Translations under genes and position numbers: made by a program
Part shown: positions 1 to 8,206 of the stretch, one piece after another
Position numbering within the stretch: position 1 is the first letter of the stretch
Layout of the letters: each line of letters begins with the position of its first letter
The notes under the pieces: model-generated
Database searches by the model: none
Seen by the model: only the letters and a program-made list of their open reading frames with translations
Told to the model about the DNA's origin: nothing
Assembly: GCA_031292465.1 (NCBI GenBank)
Contig: JARLHB010000155.1
Coordinates: 1 to 14,915, forward strand
From: Ignavibacteriaceae bacterium
GTDB taxonomy: Bacteria; Bacteroidota; Ignavibacteria; Ignavibacteriales; Ignavibacteriaceae
DNA length: 14,915 bases
Direction: 5' to 3'

Positions 1-57
1 CATGATATGAGCACAAAATAACAGATTATTAAAATGATATAAATGAACTTGCGTTCT

Positions 58-99
58 TAGAATGGTAGGAACTTGATTAATCAAGTTCCTACCATTCTA
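58..99. repeat. perfect 42-bp palindrome
   Basis: Each 21-base half is the exact reverse complement of the other. The centre is TTGATTAATCAA and there is no unpaired loop; the next base pair out (57/100) does not match. It lies 46 nt beyond the stop of the leftward YpdA-like gene. As RNA it would fold into a long hairpin, but no T-run follows it closely on either strand, so it is not a textbook intrinsic terminator. It could be a bidirectional terminator or mRNA-end stabiliser, a regulator-binding site, or a relic of a mobile element. Whatever gene lies to the left is outside the window, so its partner is unknown. Confidence 0.85.
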
Positions 100-122
100 G
101 TAAACAAATTTTTCGGTTCATT

Positions 123-139
123 AGCAGTATATTACTGCT
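123..139 (-). terminator. small hairpin just after the YpdA-like gene stop
   Basis: AGCAGTA at 123-129 pairs with TACTGCT at 133-139 around a 3-nt loop, a 7-bp stem beginning 5 nt past the stop codon on the minus strand. No T-tract follows on that strand. It may protect the mRNA end or act together with the palindrome at 58-99. Its role as a terminator is inference. Confidence 0.3.
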
Positions 140-144
140 TAACT

Positions 145-1122
145 TTAATCATTCGATGCATTCTCAATATGGTTGAAAATAATAACTGCATGGTAACGCG
201 AATTTTCTATAAACCATTTGCCAGTATCCATCCCGCTGCAAACTACTCCCGCCAGATAAATACCCGGTACATTGGTCTCAAATGTATCAGGATTAAATAC
301 CGGGGTTCTGTCGTTATCGTCAGAAAATTTTATTCCTGCTTTACCCAGGAAATCATAATCCGAATGATAGCCTGTCATTGCAAATACAAAGTCATTTTCT
401 AATGTAATTATTCCTTCAGGCGTTTGCACTTTTACTTTTCTGTCCTTAACCTCAATTACGCTTGAGTTAAAATATGCTTTTATAGAGCCTTCTTTAATCC
501 TGTTTTCTATATCCGGTTTAACCCAGTATTTAACATTATCTTTAATTCGGTCTTCCCTTACCACCATAGTAACCTCGGAGCCGCGCCTGTATGTTTCAAG
601 GGCAACATCAACAGCGGAATTTGCAGCCCCTATAACTATTACTTTTAAATAAGCATAAGGATGGGCCTCATCAAAATAATGTTTCACTTTCGGCAAATCT
701 TCACCGGGAATATTCAAATAATTCGGCTTATCAAAAAAACCGGTGGCAATAATAACTTTTTTACTGTGATATTTTCCCTTGTCGGTAGTTACAATAAAAT
801 TTCCGTCCTCTCCGGTTATATATAAAACAGCTTCATAGGTCTTAACATTTAAATTCCACGACTGCTTTGTCCGGCGGTAATATTCCAACGCTTCCCTTCG
901 CGTAGGCTTATCACCATGAGAGACAAACGGAACTTCACCTATTTCCAGCGGGGATGATGTTGAAAAGAACGTCATGTTTGTTGGGTAATGATAAATAGAA
1001 TTGACAAGGCATCCTTTTTCAATAATAAGATATTTATAATTTCTCTTTGCTGCTTCAATGCCGGCGGTCAGCCCTATAGGGCCGGCGCCTGCAATAATTA
1101 CATCATACATGTTATCGGGCAT
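145..1122 (-). CDS. ypdA: YpdA-like FAD/NAD(P)H-dependent disulfide reductase
   Basis: A 325-residue cytosolic flavoprotein of the YpdA (Bdr, bacillithiol-disulfide reductase) group. In Firmicutes this enzyme reduces bacillithiol disulfide with NADPH. Visible features are the FAD-binding GAGPIG at residues 12-17, the stretch CLVNSIYHYPTNMTFFS (38-54), the ATG turn at 127-129 followed by FFDKPNYLNIPGEDLPKV, a second dinucleotide fold with GAANSA at 165-170, and a C-terminal FAD contact at IYLAGVV (288-294). The two-Cys CxxC centre of true thioredoxin reductase is absent. The GGGPCG cysteine reported as important in S. aureus YpdA is isoleucine 16 here, so the mechanism or substrate may differ. 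The first ATG is preferred because AGGTGG lies 6 nt upstream on the minus strand; an internal ATG at codon 5 has no such site. It stands alone, divergent from the operon at 1401. The family call is firm; bacillithiol as substrate is inference. Confidence 0.85.
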   Translation of the reverse strand: MPDNMYDVIIAGAGPIGLTAGIEAAKRNYKYLIIEKGCLVNSIYHYPTNMTFFSTSSPLEIGEVPFVSHGDKPTRREALEYYRRTKQSWNLNVKTYEAVLYITGEDGNFIVTTDKGKYHSKKVIIATGFFDKPNYLNIPGEDLPKVKHYFDEAHPYAYLKVIVIGAANSAVDVALETYRRGSEVTMVVREDRIKDNVKYWVKPDIENRIKEGSIKAYFNSSVIEVKDRKVKVQTPEGIITLENDFVFAMTGYHSDYDFLGKAGIKFSDDNDRTPVFNPDTFETNVPGIYLAGVVCSGMDTGKWFIENSRYHAVIIFNHIENASND

Positions 1123-1346
1123 AATCGTCCACCTGTTTAATTTACTTTTACTTTAAATTTATAAAAATATCAGATTAGTTATTTTGACGTACGCAATAAG
1201 TCCCGCCCCTGATTATAGAAGAATAGAGAACTAAGTTAATTACCTTTATCAGTTGTTTGTGACATAAGAAGCACTAAATGGTTTAAATATTAAAAAGATA
1301 CTGCTAATACCCCTGGATTAATTTTCTGTTATTAATCTGAATTACA

Positions 1347-1377
1347 TTGTCATAAATTTTATTTATAGTTATTTTTG
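1347..1377 (+). promoter_or_regulatory. candidate Bacteroidota-type promoter for the 1401 operon
   Basis: TTG at 1347-1349, a 20-bp spacer, then TATTTTTG at 1370-1377. This matches the TTG-N17-23-TAnnTTTG pattern known for the primary sigma factor of Bacteroidota. Transcription would begin near 1384, leaving a short leader before the ATG at 1401. A sigma70-style alternative (ATTACA, 17 bp, TATAGT at 1364-1369) overlaps it and fits less well. Confidence 0.5.
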
Positions 1378-1400
1378 GTAAAGATTTTAATAAATACGCC

Positions 1401-1601
1401 ATGCTTGCAGACATAAGTAATTCAGATAACAAAAAAGTAAATATTTGTCCGTGGTGCGGGCAGCCTTCACAAATTATCTGGGTTCACGGACATGGGCAAT
1501 GTTCATTGTGCGGCACTAATATTGATGAATGCTGCGGCGGCGAACAATGCGATTATGTTTCACCCCGGTCTCATATTACCGGTACAGAAAATAATAAATG
1601 A
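1401..1601 (+). CDS. small cysteine-rich zinc-ribbon protein, function unknown
   Basis: A 66-residue protein with two CxxC knuckles, CPWCG (16-20) and CSLCG (34-38), in the usual arrangement of a zinc ribbon. It continues with CC at 44-45 and C50, and has HGHG at 29-32 between the knuckles. Seven cysteines and two histidines could bind one or two zinc ions. There is no signal peptide or membrane segment. I recall small proteins with this HGHGQCxxCGTN pattern from Bacteroidota genomes but know of no assigned role. Its stop overlaps the next start as ATGA, so it is translationally coupled to a HAD phosphatase. It is the first gene of a three-gene operon behind a good promoter match. No clear Shine-Dalgarno precedes its ATG. 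A role as regulator or partner of the phosphatase is only a guess. Confidence 0.75.
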   Translation: MLADISNSDNKKVNICPWCGQPSQIIWVHGHGQCSLCGTNIDECCGGEQCDYVSPRSHITGTENNK

Positions 1602-2275
1602 ATAATTCTTCTCCAATTCAACACATCTGCTTCGACTTAGACGGTACACTAACTGATTCAATCAATACGATATTTCAGGCAACCGTTAAAACACTGGAAC
1701 ACCTTAATATTCCAAATAATTTGTCAATTGCGGAATTCAGAAAAATAATCGGGTATCATTTTCAGGATATGTTTGATTCTTTAAACATTCCCGTAACTGA
1801 TTTTGAAGAATATATAACCATATATAAAAATTATTATTCGCAATTAATGGATTTGTCAAGTGTTTTTCCTTCGGTAGCAGAAACGCTTAAAAGCCTTAAA
1901 GACATGGGGACAAAAATTTCCCTTTGTACAACAAAGGTACAGGACCAGGCTGATAAAGTAGTTAAGAGTTTTCAAATTGATGAGTTCTTCTCATTAGTCC
2001 TTGGAAGAAGAGAGAATATTGCAAATAAGCCTTCTGCGGAACCCCTGTTATTTATATGTAACGAACTTAACGTAAAACCTGAAAATACACTTATGGTAGG
2101 TGATACGGAACTGGACATAAGGTGCGGAAAAAGCGCCGGATCAAAAACATGCGCAGTTTCTTACGGCTACCGTGAGCTGAAAATAATTAAAGAAGAAAAT
2201 CCGGATTATATTATAAATGATATTACGGAATTAATAAACTTAGTAAAGCAATCCAATAAAATTCAGAGAATCTAA
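1598..2275 (+). CDS. HAD-superfamily phosphatase, phosphoglycolate-phosphatase-like
   Basis: A 225-residue cytosolic HAD hydrolase with all four motifs. Motif I is DLDGT at 13-17, with nucleophile D13 and acid/base D15. Motif II is the Thr pair at 111-112 after ISLC. Motif III is K144 in NKPSAEPL. Motif IV is GDTELD at 168-173. The helical cap between about 20 and 90 is that of subfamily IA (Gph, PpaX, beta-phosphoglucomutase). Such enzymes remove phosphate from small metabolites such as phosphoglycolate, sugar phosphates or pyrophosphate; the exact substrate cannot be read from sequence. The length is normal. It overlaps the zinc-ribbon gene by 4 bp and ends 1 bp before the secreted phosphatase gene, which places it in a phosphate-ester operon. 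Confidence 0.85.
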   Translation: MNNSSPIQHICFDLDGTLTDSINTIFQATVKTLEHLNIPNNLSIAEFRKIIGYHFQDMFDSLNIPVTDFEEYITIYKNYYSQLMDLSSVFPSVAETLKSLKDMGTKISLCTTKVQDQADKVVKSFQIDEFFSLVLGRRENIANKPSAEPLLFICNELNVKPENTLMVGDTELDIRCGKSAGSKTCAVSYGYRELKIIKEENPDYIINDITELINLVKQSNKIQRI

Positions 2276-2276
2276 A

Positions 2277-3905
2277 ATGAAATTAAAAACTTTTATTACG
2301 TTTTGCATATTGTTAATCTTTTCAAACCCCTTTATCCATGCACAATCAGTACAGCGGCCAAAGCTTGTGGTCGGTATTGTTATTGACCAGATGCGGTATG
2401 ACTATCTTTACCGCTTTAAAGCTTATTATGGAAAAGACGGTTTTAACAGGCTGATGAACGAAGGGACAAATTTTACATTTGCACATTTTAATTATGTGCC
2501 CACTTTTACCGCTCCCGGCCATACATCAGTTTATACGGGCACTACCCCGTATTACCACGGCATAATTGCAAATGACTGGTATGATAAAACTGCTAAGAAA
2601 ATGATATATTGTGCCAGCGATTCATCTGAAAAAAGTATTGGAAGCAATGATAATGAAGGCGCTATGTCGCCCAAACGGCTTCAATCTACCACGATAACAG
2701 ACCAGCTAAAAATTGCTACCAACAGCGCATCAAAGGTAATCAGCATATCATTAAAGGACCGTGCGGCCATTCTGCCCGGCGGACATATGGCAAATGCTGC
2801 TTACTGGTTTGATAATAAAACCGGGGCATTTATATCTTCGTCATACTATTTAAAGTCTTTACCTCCGTGGGCAGATAATTTTAACAGCAAAAAATTAGCA
2901 GATAAATATTTAGCAGATGAATGGGATTTATATAAATCTGCTTCCGACTACCAAATATCTGCGCCTGATGAATCACATTATGAATATGATGTTTTCTCTG
3001 AAGGGAAAACTTCATTCCCGCATTCATTTAAAAATGTAAAAGAAGATTCGAAATACGTAATACTGGAAACCACTCCATTCGGTAACCAGATTGTGGAAGA
3101 GTTCGCAAAGACCGCATTAGTAAACGAAAATTTAGGCAAGGGCGATAATACAGATTTTCTTGCTGTTAGCTTTTCTTCAACCGATTACATAGGACATGCC
3201 TTCGGTACAAACTCTTATGAACTTGAGGATACATATTTAAGGCTGGATGATCAAATTGCAGACCTGCTTAAAGCGCTTGACGAACAGGTAGGCAAAGATA
3301 ATTATGTATTGTTTCTGACCGCTGACCATGCTGCTCTTATTACACCGGGTTATTTAAAGGAACAGCATTTGCCTTCAGGAGAACTTAATTCTAAAAAGGC
3401 CATGGATTCATTAAAAGCTGTTTCAGCCAGAACATTTAATAATCTGAACCTGATTGAAAATTTTTCCAACGGACAAATCTTTCTTAACCATAAACTAATA
3501 AGTGAGAATAACATTGATATTCATCAGGTTATGAGAGTATTTGCAGACTATATAAGCGAATCTCTTCAGGGTGTATCGGTTGTATTTACAAGAGACGACC
3601 TTGAAAAGCAGGTAGCTTACCGGACTAATCCCAATCTTGTTGTTAACGGCTACAATGCAAAACTTTCAGGTGATATTGTAATTTCTTTAAAACCGGCCTA
3701 TCTGATTAATGATCAATCAGCCGGAACCACCCACGGTACGCAGTACGCCTATGATACCCACGTTCCGGTATTATTTTATGGCTGGCATATTCCGGCCCAG
3801 ACTGTAAATACACCTGTATATACTGTGGACATAGCAGCTACAGTGGCTGACCTGTTAAAAATTGCAGAACCTGACGGGTGTATGGGAATTCCGATTATAA
3901 AATAA
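2277..3905 (+). CDS. exported PafA-like alkaline phosphatase (nucleotide pyrophosphatase/phosphodiesterase fold)
   Basis: A 542-residue metallophosphatase. Residues 1-22 form a signal peptide with likely cleavage after IHA, so the protein is periplasmic or, if lipidated elsewhere, envelope-bound. The mature enzyme shows the full two-zinc site expected of PafA: D37 (VIDQMR), nucleophile T78 in TAPGH, D303 and H307 in STDYIGH, D350-H351 in TADHA, and H486 in GTTHG. N99 and the K160/R162 pair in SLKDR match the phosphate-monoester-binding residues of Elizabethkingia PafA, which favours monoesterase over diesterase activity. The length matches the family. PafA enzymes release phosphate from many monoesters and are not repressed by phosphate. 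The start lies 1 bp after the HAD gene stop, so expression is probably coupled. No Pho-box-like repeat was recognised upstream. Confidence 0.9.
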   Translation: MKLKTFITFCILLIFSNPFIHAQSVQRPKLVVGIVIDQMRYDYLYRFKAYYGKDGFNRLMNEGTNFTFAHFNYVPTFTAPGHTSVYTGTTPYYHGIIANDWYDKTAKKMIYCASDSSEKSIGSNDNEGAMSPKRLQSTTITDQLKIATNSASKVISISLKDRAAILPGGHMANAAYWFDNKTGAFISSSYYLKSLPPWADNFNSKKLADKYLADEWDLYKSASDYQISAPDESHYEYDVFSEGKTSFPHSFKNVKEDSKYVILETTPFGNQIVEEFAKTALVNENLGKGDNTDFLAVSFSSTDYIGHAFGTNSYELEDTYLRLDDQIADLLKALDEQVGKDNYVLFLTADHAALITPGYLKEQHLPSGELNSKKAMDSLKAVSARTFNNLNLIENFSNGQIFLNHKLISENNIDIHQVMRVFADYISESLQGVSVVFTRDDLEKQVAYRTNPNLVVNGYNAKLSGDIVISLKPAYLINDQSAGTTHGTQYAYDTHVPVLFYGWHIPAQTVNTPVYTVDIAATVADLLKIAEPDGCMGIPIIK

Positions 3906-3958
3906 GATATTTTAACTTAAGAGATTATAAATCTGGGATGCTAATAATACAGATAATT

Positions 3959-4170
3959 CTGTTTTACCGCTACGCGGCTCTGTAATATCATATTGTTATT
4001 ATAACTACTAACGTTTCGCCGCTAAGCGGCTTAGGAAAATATTTTTGAGAAATACTCTTTCTAATGATGAAAGGATCAAAGCAATCAGCTAATAAAAAGC
4101 TGCAGAGCAGCGATACATTAGTAGAAAAAGATACACCTCAAAAACCAGGAGCCTCATAGAGGCGAAACAG
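3959..4170. repeat. composite inverted repeat of four short hairpins (family C)
   Basis: Four GC-rich hairpins stand out in an AT-rich gap: CCGC-TAC-GCGG (3967-3977), GCCGC-TAA-GCGGC (4018-4030), GCTGC-AGA-GCAGC (4099-4111) and GCCTC-ATA-GAGGC (4151-4163). Centres are 52 nt apart within each pair. The right pair is an inverted copy of the left: 4007-4036 matches the reverse complement of 4093-4122 at 21 of 30 bases, and CTGTTTT at 3959 mirrors GAAACAG at 4163-4169. Stem changes are compensated on the opposite arm. The order is H1-H2-H2'-H1', like a BIME of REP elements. The rest of the 3906-4287 gap between convergent genes holds a weak hairpin with four T's (3949-3965), a 10-bp palindrome CTCTCGAGAG (4201-4210) and nothing else I recognise. 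Confidence 0.75.
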
Positions 4171-4287
4171 AGAAATCCTATAATTAGGTTGGCACATATG
4201 CTCTCGAGAGGGGAATAAAAGGGGTGTGTTTATTTTAAATAGCGAAATGCCAAAATATTTATGCAAGGCCTATTATTAATATGGTTA

Positions 4288-5418
4288 TTATAACAGCCTG
4301 CTTAGTATTTCATCGCAAATAGCATAGCCTTTGGGGGTAAGACTGATAAAATTATTATCGAATAAAATAAGTTTTTGTTCCGACAGCTTTGTAAGAAATT
4401 CATTTTGCCGTTGTAACCAGAAGCCACCGAACTTACGTTCAAGTTCATGAAAGTCCAGGCCTTTACTTCTTAGGGCAAGCATTATATACTCATTAAGCGC
4501 CATTTCACTGCTGATATCTTCATAACCTGCAACTGCAGTACCGTTTTTTTCAATTTCGGATATATAATGTTTAAGGCTTGAAAAATTCCACCATCTTCTG
4601 CCGTCCACAAATGAATGCGCTGAAGGCCCAAAGCTCAGGTAGTCACGATATCTCCAATATGCGTTATTATGCCTGCACTCATATCCCGGTTCGCAAAAAT
4701 TGGAAACTTCATATTGCAGGAAACCGTTTGCATTAAGAAAGTCTATTGTTATTTCATACAGTTCGGCATCATAATCATCATCCTGAATTGCAACTTTTCC
4801 ATCAAGCACCATCTTATTAAGAATAGTGCCTCTTTCTAGTATTAAGCTGTATGCAGAAATATGTTTTACCGGCAGTTCAACTGCCTGCTGAAGATTGCTT
4901 TTCCATTTTTCTTTTGTTTGTCCCGGAAGATTGAAAATCAAATCAACATTGATATTATCAAACCCGATTTCTTTTGCAAGCAGAACGGTTTTAATTGCAG
5001 TGTCTTTATCATGTATGCGGGTAAGGAATTTAAGGTCGTCATTATCAAAAGACTGTATGCCTATGCTAATCCTGTTTATCCCGGCCTTGCGAAATAATCT
5101 TAATTTTGCTTCATCTACTGTACCGGGATTCGTTTCCATCGATATTTCGGCATCTTCACTTATTTTAAAATTGTTTTTTACATAAGATATTATCTCATGT
5201 AAATATCCCGGTTCCATTAAAGACGGCGTTCCGCCGCCAAAATATATTGAGGAGTATATCCTTTGGCTTGAAAATTTATCAGCATAATACTGTATTTCGC
5301 TTTTAAGCGAGGTTAAAAATCTGCCGATGTTATCCGAAGTAATTATCGAGTAAAAATCACAATAAATACATTTGTGGTCGCAAAAAGGTATGTGTATATA
5401 TATTGCAGAATCTTTCAT
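4288..5418 (-). CDS. hemW: radical SAM heme chaperone HemW
   Basis: A 376-residue radical SAM protein. The N-terminal CDHKCIYCDF puts the cluster cysteines at C13, C17 and C20. Phe after the third cysteine's Asp is typical of HemW, whereas true coproporphyrinogen dehydrogenase HemN carries a fourth Cys there. GGGTP at 61-65 and ETNPGT at 95-100 are SAM-binding motifs, followed by RISIGIQSF and the C-terminal HemN-like domain. HemW binds heme and delivers it to respiratory haem proteins; older annotations call it oxygen-independent coproporphyrinogen III oxidase. It is the last gene of a leftward five-gene run, 44 bp after recN. The start ATG has only a weak GGA upstream. Length is normal. Confidence 0.93.
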   Translation of the reverse strand: MKDSAIYIHIPFCDHKCIYCDFYSIITSDNIGRFLTSLKSEIQYYADKFSSQRIYSSIYFGGGTPSLMEPGYLHEIISYVKNNFKISEDAEISMETNPGTVDEAKLRLFRKAGINRISIGIQSFDNDDLKFLTRIHDKDTAIKTVLLAKEIGFDNINVDLIFNLPGQTKEKWKSNLQQAVELPVKHISAYSLILERGTILNKMVLDGKVAIQDDDYDAELYEITIDFLNANGFLQYEVSNFCEPGYECRHNNAYWRYRDYLSFGPSAHSFVDGRRWWNFSSLKHYISEIEKNGTAVAGYEDISSEMALNEYIMLALRSKGLDFHELERKFGGFWLQRQNEFLTKLSEQKLILFDNNFISLTPKGYAICDEILSRLL

Positions 5419-5462
5419 TATCCAATCCGTTTAACAGGTTGATAAAAACTTAGGGGGCTTTT

Positions 5463-7166
5463 TTACAATCCCATTAATTCTTTTGCGCCGTTCAGGCTGG
5501 CTTCGGTAATTTTTTCACCGCTCATAAGCTTTGCAACTTCTTTTACCCGTTCATTATCTTTCAATTTACTTATTGAACTGACAACTCTGTCCTCATTCAA
5601 TTTCTTTTCTACGGCATAATGATGATCGGCTAAAGCGGCTATTTGCGGAAGATGCGTTATAGATATTATTTGATGATATGCTGCAAGCGACTTTAAAGAC
5701 TGCCCGACTTTTTGAGCAATACGCCCGCTTACACCCGTGTCTATTTCGTCAAAAATTAGGAGTGGCAGTTTATCATTTTTAGCAAGTATGGTTTTAAGGG
5801 CAAGCATAATTCTGGATACTTCACCGCCGGAGGCAACTTTTACAAGCGGCTTGGGGTCTTCTCCGCGGTTGGTTGAAATAAAAAATTCAACCTCATCGTA
5901 ACCCGAGTAAGTTGACTTAAATCCTTTTCCATTTATCAGTATATAATTCTCGGCGGTTTCATCTGCCGGAGCCTGTGATATTTTAACCACAAATTCAGAA
6001 TCAGGAATGCCAAGAAAACTCAACGCTTCTTTTACATCTTTTTGAATTTTCTTAGCAGTTTCTTTCCTTTTACCGGATATTGTTTCCGCTGCACTGCCGC
6101 ATTTTTTCCGGAGTTCATTTATTTCTGTTTCAAGCTTTAAAATATTGTCGGAGAAATTTTCCGCCAAATCAAATTCCCTGCCTATTTTTTCCCTATGTTC
6201 CAATACAGCTTTTACAGATCCGCCGTACTTTTTCTTTAACATATTTAAAGCATTAAGGCGTTCTCTTATCTCGCTAAGATGCTGGGGGTCTATATCCACG
6301 CGAGATTTATAATCCCTTATGAATTTGGATATGTCATTTATCAATGCAAGAGCGGAATCAACTTCAGAGGCTACATCAAGAAAAGATTTATCTATACCGC
6401 AAAGTTCTTTTATTTCGTTTTGTATTTTTCCAAGCTTATCAATTACTGAATTTTCTGAATCGTAAATCGATTCATAAACCGATGTTGTTAAATCAAGCAG
6501 TTTTTCCGAATTTTCAAGAATATTCAGCTCGTCATTAAGCTTTTCTTCTTCACCGTCTTCAGGCGCTATATTATCTATTTCCTTAATCTGGTAGGCATAA
6601 ATATCCCTTTTCTCAGTCAGTATGGATTCTTTTTCCTTTAACGAATTTATTTCTGATGCTAACTTTGAGAGTCTTCGGTATAACCCGTTATACTCCAGCA
6701 ATAGCCCTTCATAGTTTCCGTATTCATCAAGAAATTCTATATGCGTTTCCGTTCTTAGCAGAGACTGATGTTCATGCTGGCCGTGCAAATCAACCAGAAG
6801 GTTCCCGACATCTTTAATAAGCGCAAGGGAAACTGGTGAATCATTTATAAAACATCTGTTGGAACCTTTTACCGATATTTCCCTCCGCATTATTAATTCA
6901 GGGGAAAATTCAATATCATTCTCTTCTAAAATTTTTTTTACTTTTTTATTCAGCTCAACATCGAAAATTCCTTCAACAACGGATTTTGCCGCATCTTTTC
7001 TTACTACTTCAGTTGACGCGCGTTCTCCAAGCAATAAGCTCATAGCATCAATTAAAATTGATTTACCCGCCCCGGTTTCGCCTGTTATAATATTCAGGCC
7101 GGAACCAAATTCAACATTTACATGTTCAATTAAAGCGTAATCTTTTACTTGCAGTGATTTTATCAT
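5463..7166 (-). CDS. recN: DNA repair ATPase RecN
   Basis: A 567-residue SMC-like protein acting in double-strand-break repair. The Walker A motif is GETGAGKS at 29-36, within the RecN-typical start that leads from KDYALIEH. A Q-loop region, LHGQHEHQSLL, lies near 128-137. A long charged coiled coil runs from about 155 to 380. The ABC signature is SGGE at 446-449, Walker B is LLIFDEID (469-476) and the H-loop histidine is H505 in SITHLPQ. Order and length match RecN from other phyla, and no key residue is missing. It lies 64 bp after the Nudix gene and 44 bp before hemW, in the same direction. No LexA-type operator was recognised upstream, so SOS control, which is common for recN elsewhere, is not shown here. 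Confidence 0.96.
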   Translation of the reverse strand: MIKSLQVKDYALIEHVNVEFGSGLNIITGETGAGKSILIDAMSLLLGERASTEVVRKDAAKSVVEGIFDVELNKKVKKILEENDIEFSPELIMRREISVKGSNRCFINDSPVSLALIKDVGNLLVDLHGQHEHQSLLRTETHIEFLDEYGNYEGLLLEYNGLYRRLSKLASEINSLKEKESILTEKRDIYAYQIKEIDNIAPEDGEEEKLNDELNILENSEKLLDLTTSVYESIYDSENSVIDKLGKIQNEIKELCGIDKSFLDVASEVDSALALINDISKFIRDYKSRVDIDPQHLSEIRERLNALNMLKKKYGGSVKAVLEHREKIGREFDLAENFSDNILKLETEINELRKKCGSAAETISGKRKETAKKIQKDVKEALSFLGIPDSEFVVKISQAPADETAENYILINGKGFKSTYSGYDEVEFFISTNRGEDPKPLVKVASGGEVSRIMLALKTILAKNDKLPLLIFDEIDTGVSGRIAQKVGQSLKSLAAYHQIISITHLPQIAALADHHYAVEKKLNEDRVVSSISKLKDNERVKEVAKLMSGEKITEASLNGAKELMGL

Positions 7167-7230
7167 AAGCTGAAATGTTTTTGATAAATCTAATTTAGTT
7201 TATTTTGAAAGGAAATTCAAAAGATAGTTA

Positions 7231-7767
7231 TTAAGAAATTTTTAGCTTCTTCTTAGCCATATAAATACCGCAAATTGTTTTTGCATCTATAATACCGCCG
7301 TTCTCAATCATCTGTTCAATTTCATCCATTGAAAATTCCAGCACCTGCATCCCGTACTCGCCTTCTTCACGGTGATGGTTACCCGCAATAAGATCTACTG
7401 CAAGATAAAGGTGCAAAATCTCCGTACAAAATCCGGGTGAAGTAGAAATAACCCCGAGTTTCTCAAATTTACCTGCTTTATAACCGGTTTCTTCACTCAG
7501 TTCCCGCGTAGCACAAACAAGCGGATCTTCACCTTTATCCAATTTACCTGCCGGCAGTTCAAGAATAGACTGCTGTATAGGATGCCTGAATTGTTTTACC
7601 AAGATTATTTTCCCGTCATCTTTAACCGCAACTACGGCCGCACCGCCTGGATGAACCGCAACTTCCCTTATTCCCAAATTACCGCTGTCGTACTCAATAT
7701 GATCTACTTTTAGCTCTATTATTTTCCCGTTAAATATTGTTTCGCTATTCTTTAGTTTAAAATTCAT
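7231..7767 (-). CDS. Nudix hydrolase, ADP-ribose-pyrophosphatase-like
   Basis: A 178-residue Nudix enzyme with a complete Nudix box at 74-96: G74, five residues, E80, seven residues, then REL-SEE-TGY. The catalytic Glu cluster is E89, E92 and E93. The context VKQFRHPIQQSILELPAGK (58-76) is typical of ADP-ribose and related NDP-sugar pyrophosphatases (the NudF/YqkG type), which split ADP-ribose to AMP and ribose-5-phosphate with Mg. The exact substrate is inference. It is cytosolic and of normal length. It lies 49 bp downstream of the DUF1232 gene and 64 bp upstream of recN, probably co-transcribed. An ACGGA stretch directly before the ATG is a weak ribosome-binding site. Confidence 0.9.
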   Translation of the reverse strand: MNFKLKNSETIFNGKIIELKVDHIEYDSGNLGIREVAVHPGGAAVVAVKDDGKIILVKQFRHPIQQSILELPAGKLDKGEDPLVCATRELSEETGYKAGKFEKLGVISTSPGFCTEILHLYLAVDLIAGNHHREEGEYGMQVLEFSMDEIEQMIENGGIIDAKTICGIYMAKKKLKIS

Positions 7768-7816
7768 TCCGTATTCAATTGTTATTGATAAAAATAAAGT
7801 ATAATCAAAAAGTTAC

Positions 7817-8197
7817 TTATGCCCTGTAGTCGGGATCATAATAAGGTACTAGTTCATGCCCCAGAAATTTTAGCACTGCCATTATAACACCAAGATCATC
7901 CAGATATCCGATAACCGGGATAAAGTCAGGTATAACATCAATAGGACTAATAAAGTATATCAGCCCGGCAACAACAACAGCTTTTCTGGACCAGTTAACG
8001 CCGGGATCGCGCATATATCTGAAAAGCGCTAAAATATCTTTAGTAAAGGAAATTTTTCTGCCCGTCTTTTCAACCTTGGCCCACAAATTTCCTTCCACAT
8101 ATCTAATACCGTTAGTTACCTCTTCTTCGGTTTTTTCCCCGAAGTCGAGTACATCAAAGTCTTTTGTTTCGTCAAATCCAAAATCATTTTCAGGCAT
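7817..8197 (-). CDS. DUF1232 (YkvA-type) small membrane protein
   Basis: A 126-residue protein with an acidic N-terminus (residues 1-30), a basic middle, and the DUF1232 core YFISPIDVIPDFIPVIGYLD at 81-100 with the usual following Asp. Hydrophobic stretches at about 73-85 and 102-113 suggest membrane association. The family is widespread and its function is unknown. The start is well supported: GGGAGGG lies just before the ATG and overlaps the TAG stop of the S9 peptidase gene, only 9 nt upstream. Ribosomes finishing the peptidase are therefore likely to reinitiate here. Confidence 0.88.
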   Translation of the reverse strand: MPENDFGFDETKDFDVLDFGEKTEEEVTNGIRYVEGNLWAKVEKTGRKISFTKDILALFRYMRDPGVNWSRKAVVVAGLIYFISPIDVIPDFIPVIGYLDDLGVIMAVLKFLGHELVPYYDPDYRA

Positions 8198-8206
8198 TTT
8201 CCCTCC

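Noticed and set aside
73..402. 109-codon rightward open frame
   Set aside because: It runs antisense through the 3' half of the well-supported YpdA-like gene, starts inside the 42-bp palindrome and has no family resemblance. It is a shadow frame.
3949..3965. Intrinsic terminator after the PafA-like gene
   Set aside because: ACAGA-TAAT-TCTGT followed by four T's is only a 5-bp, AT-rich stem. It is too weak to list as a terminator by itself and may only be the flank of the hairpin repeat.
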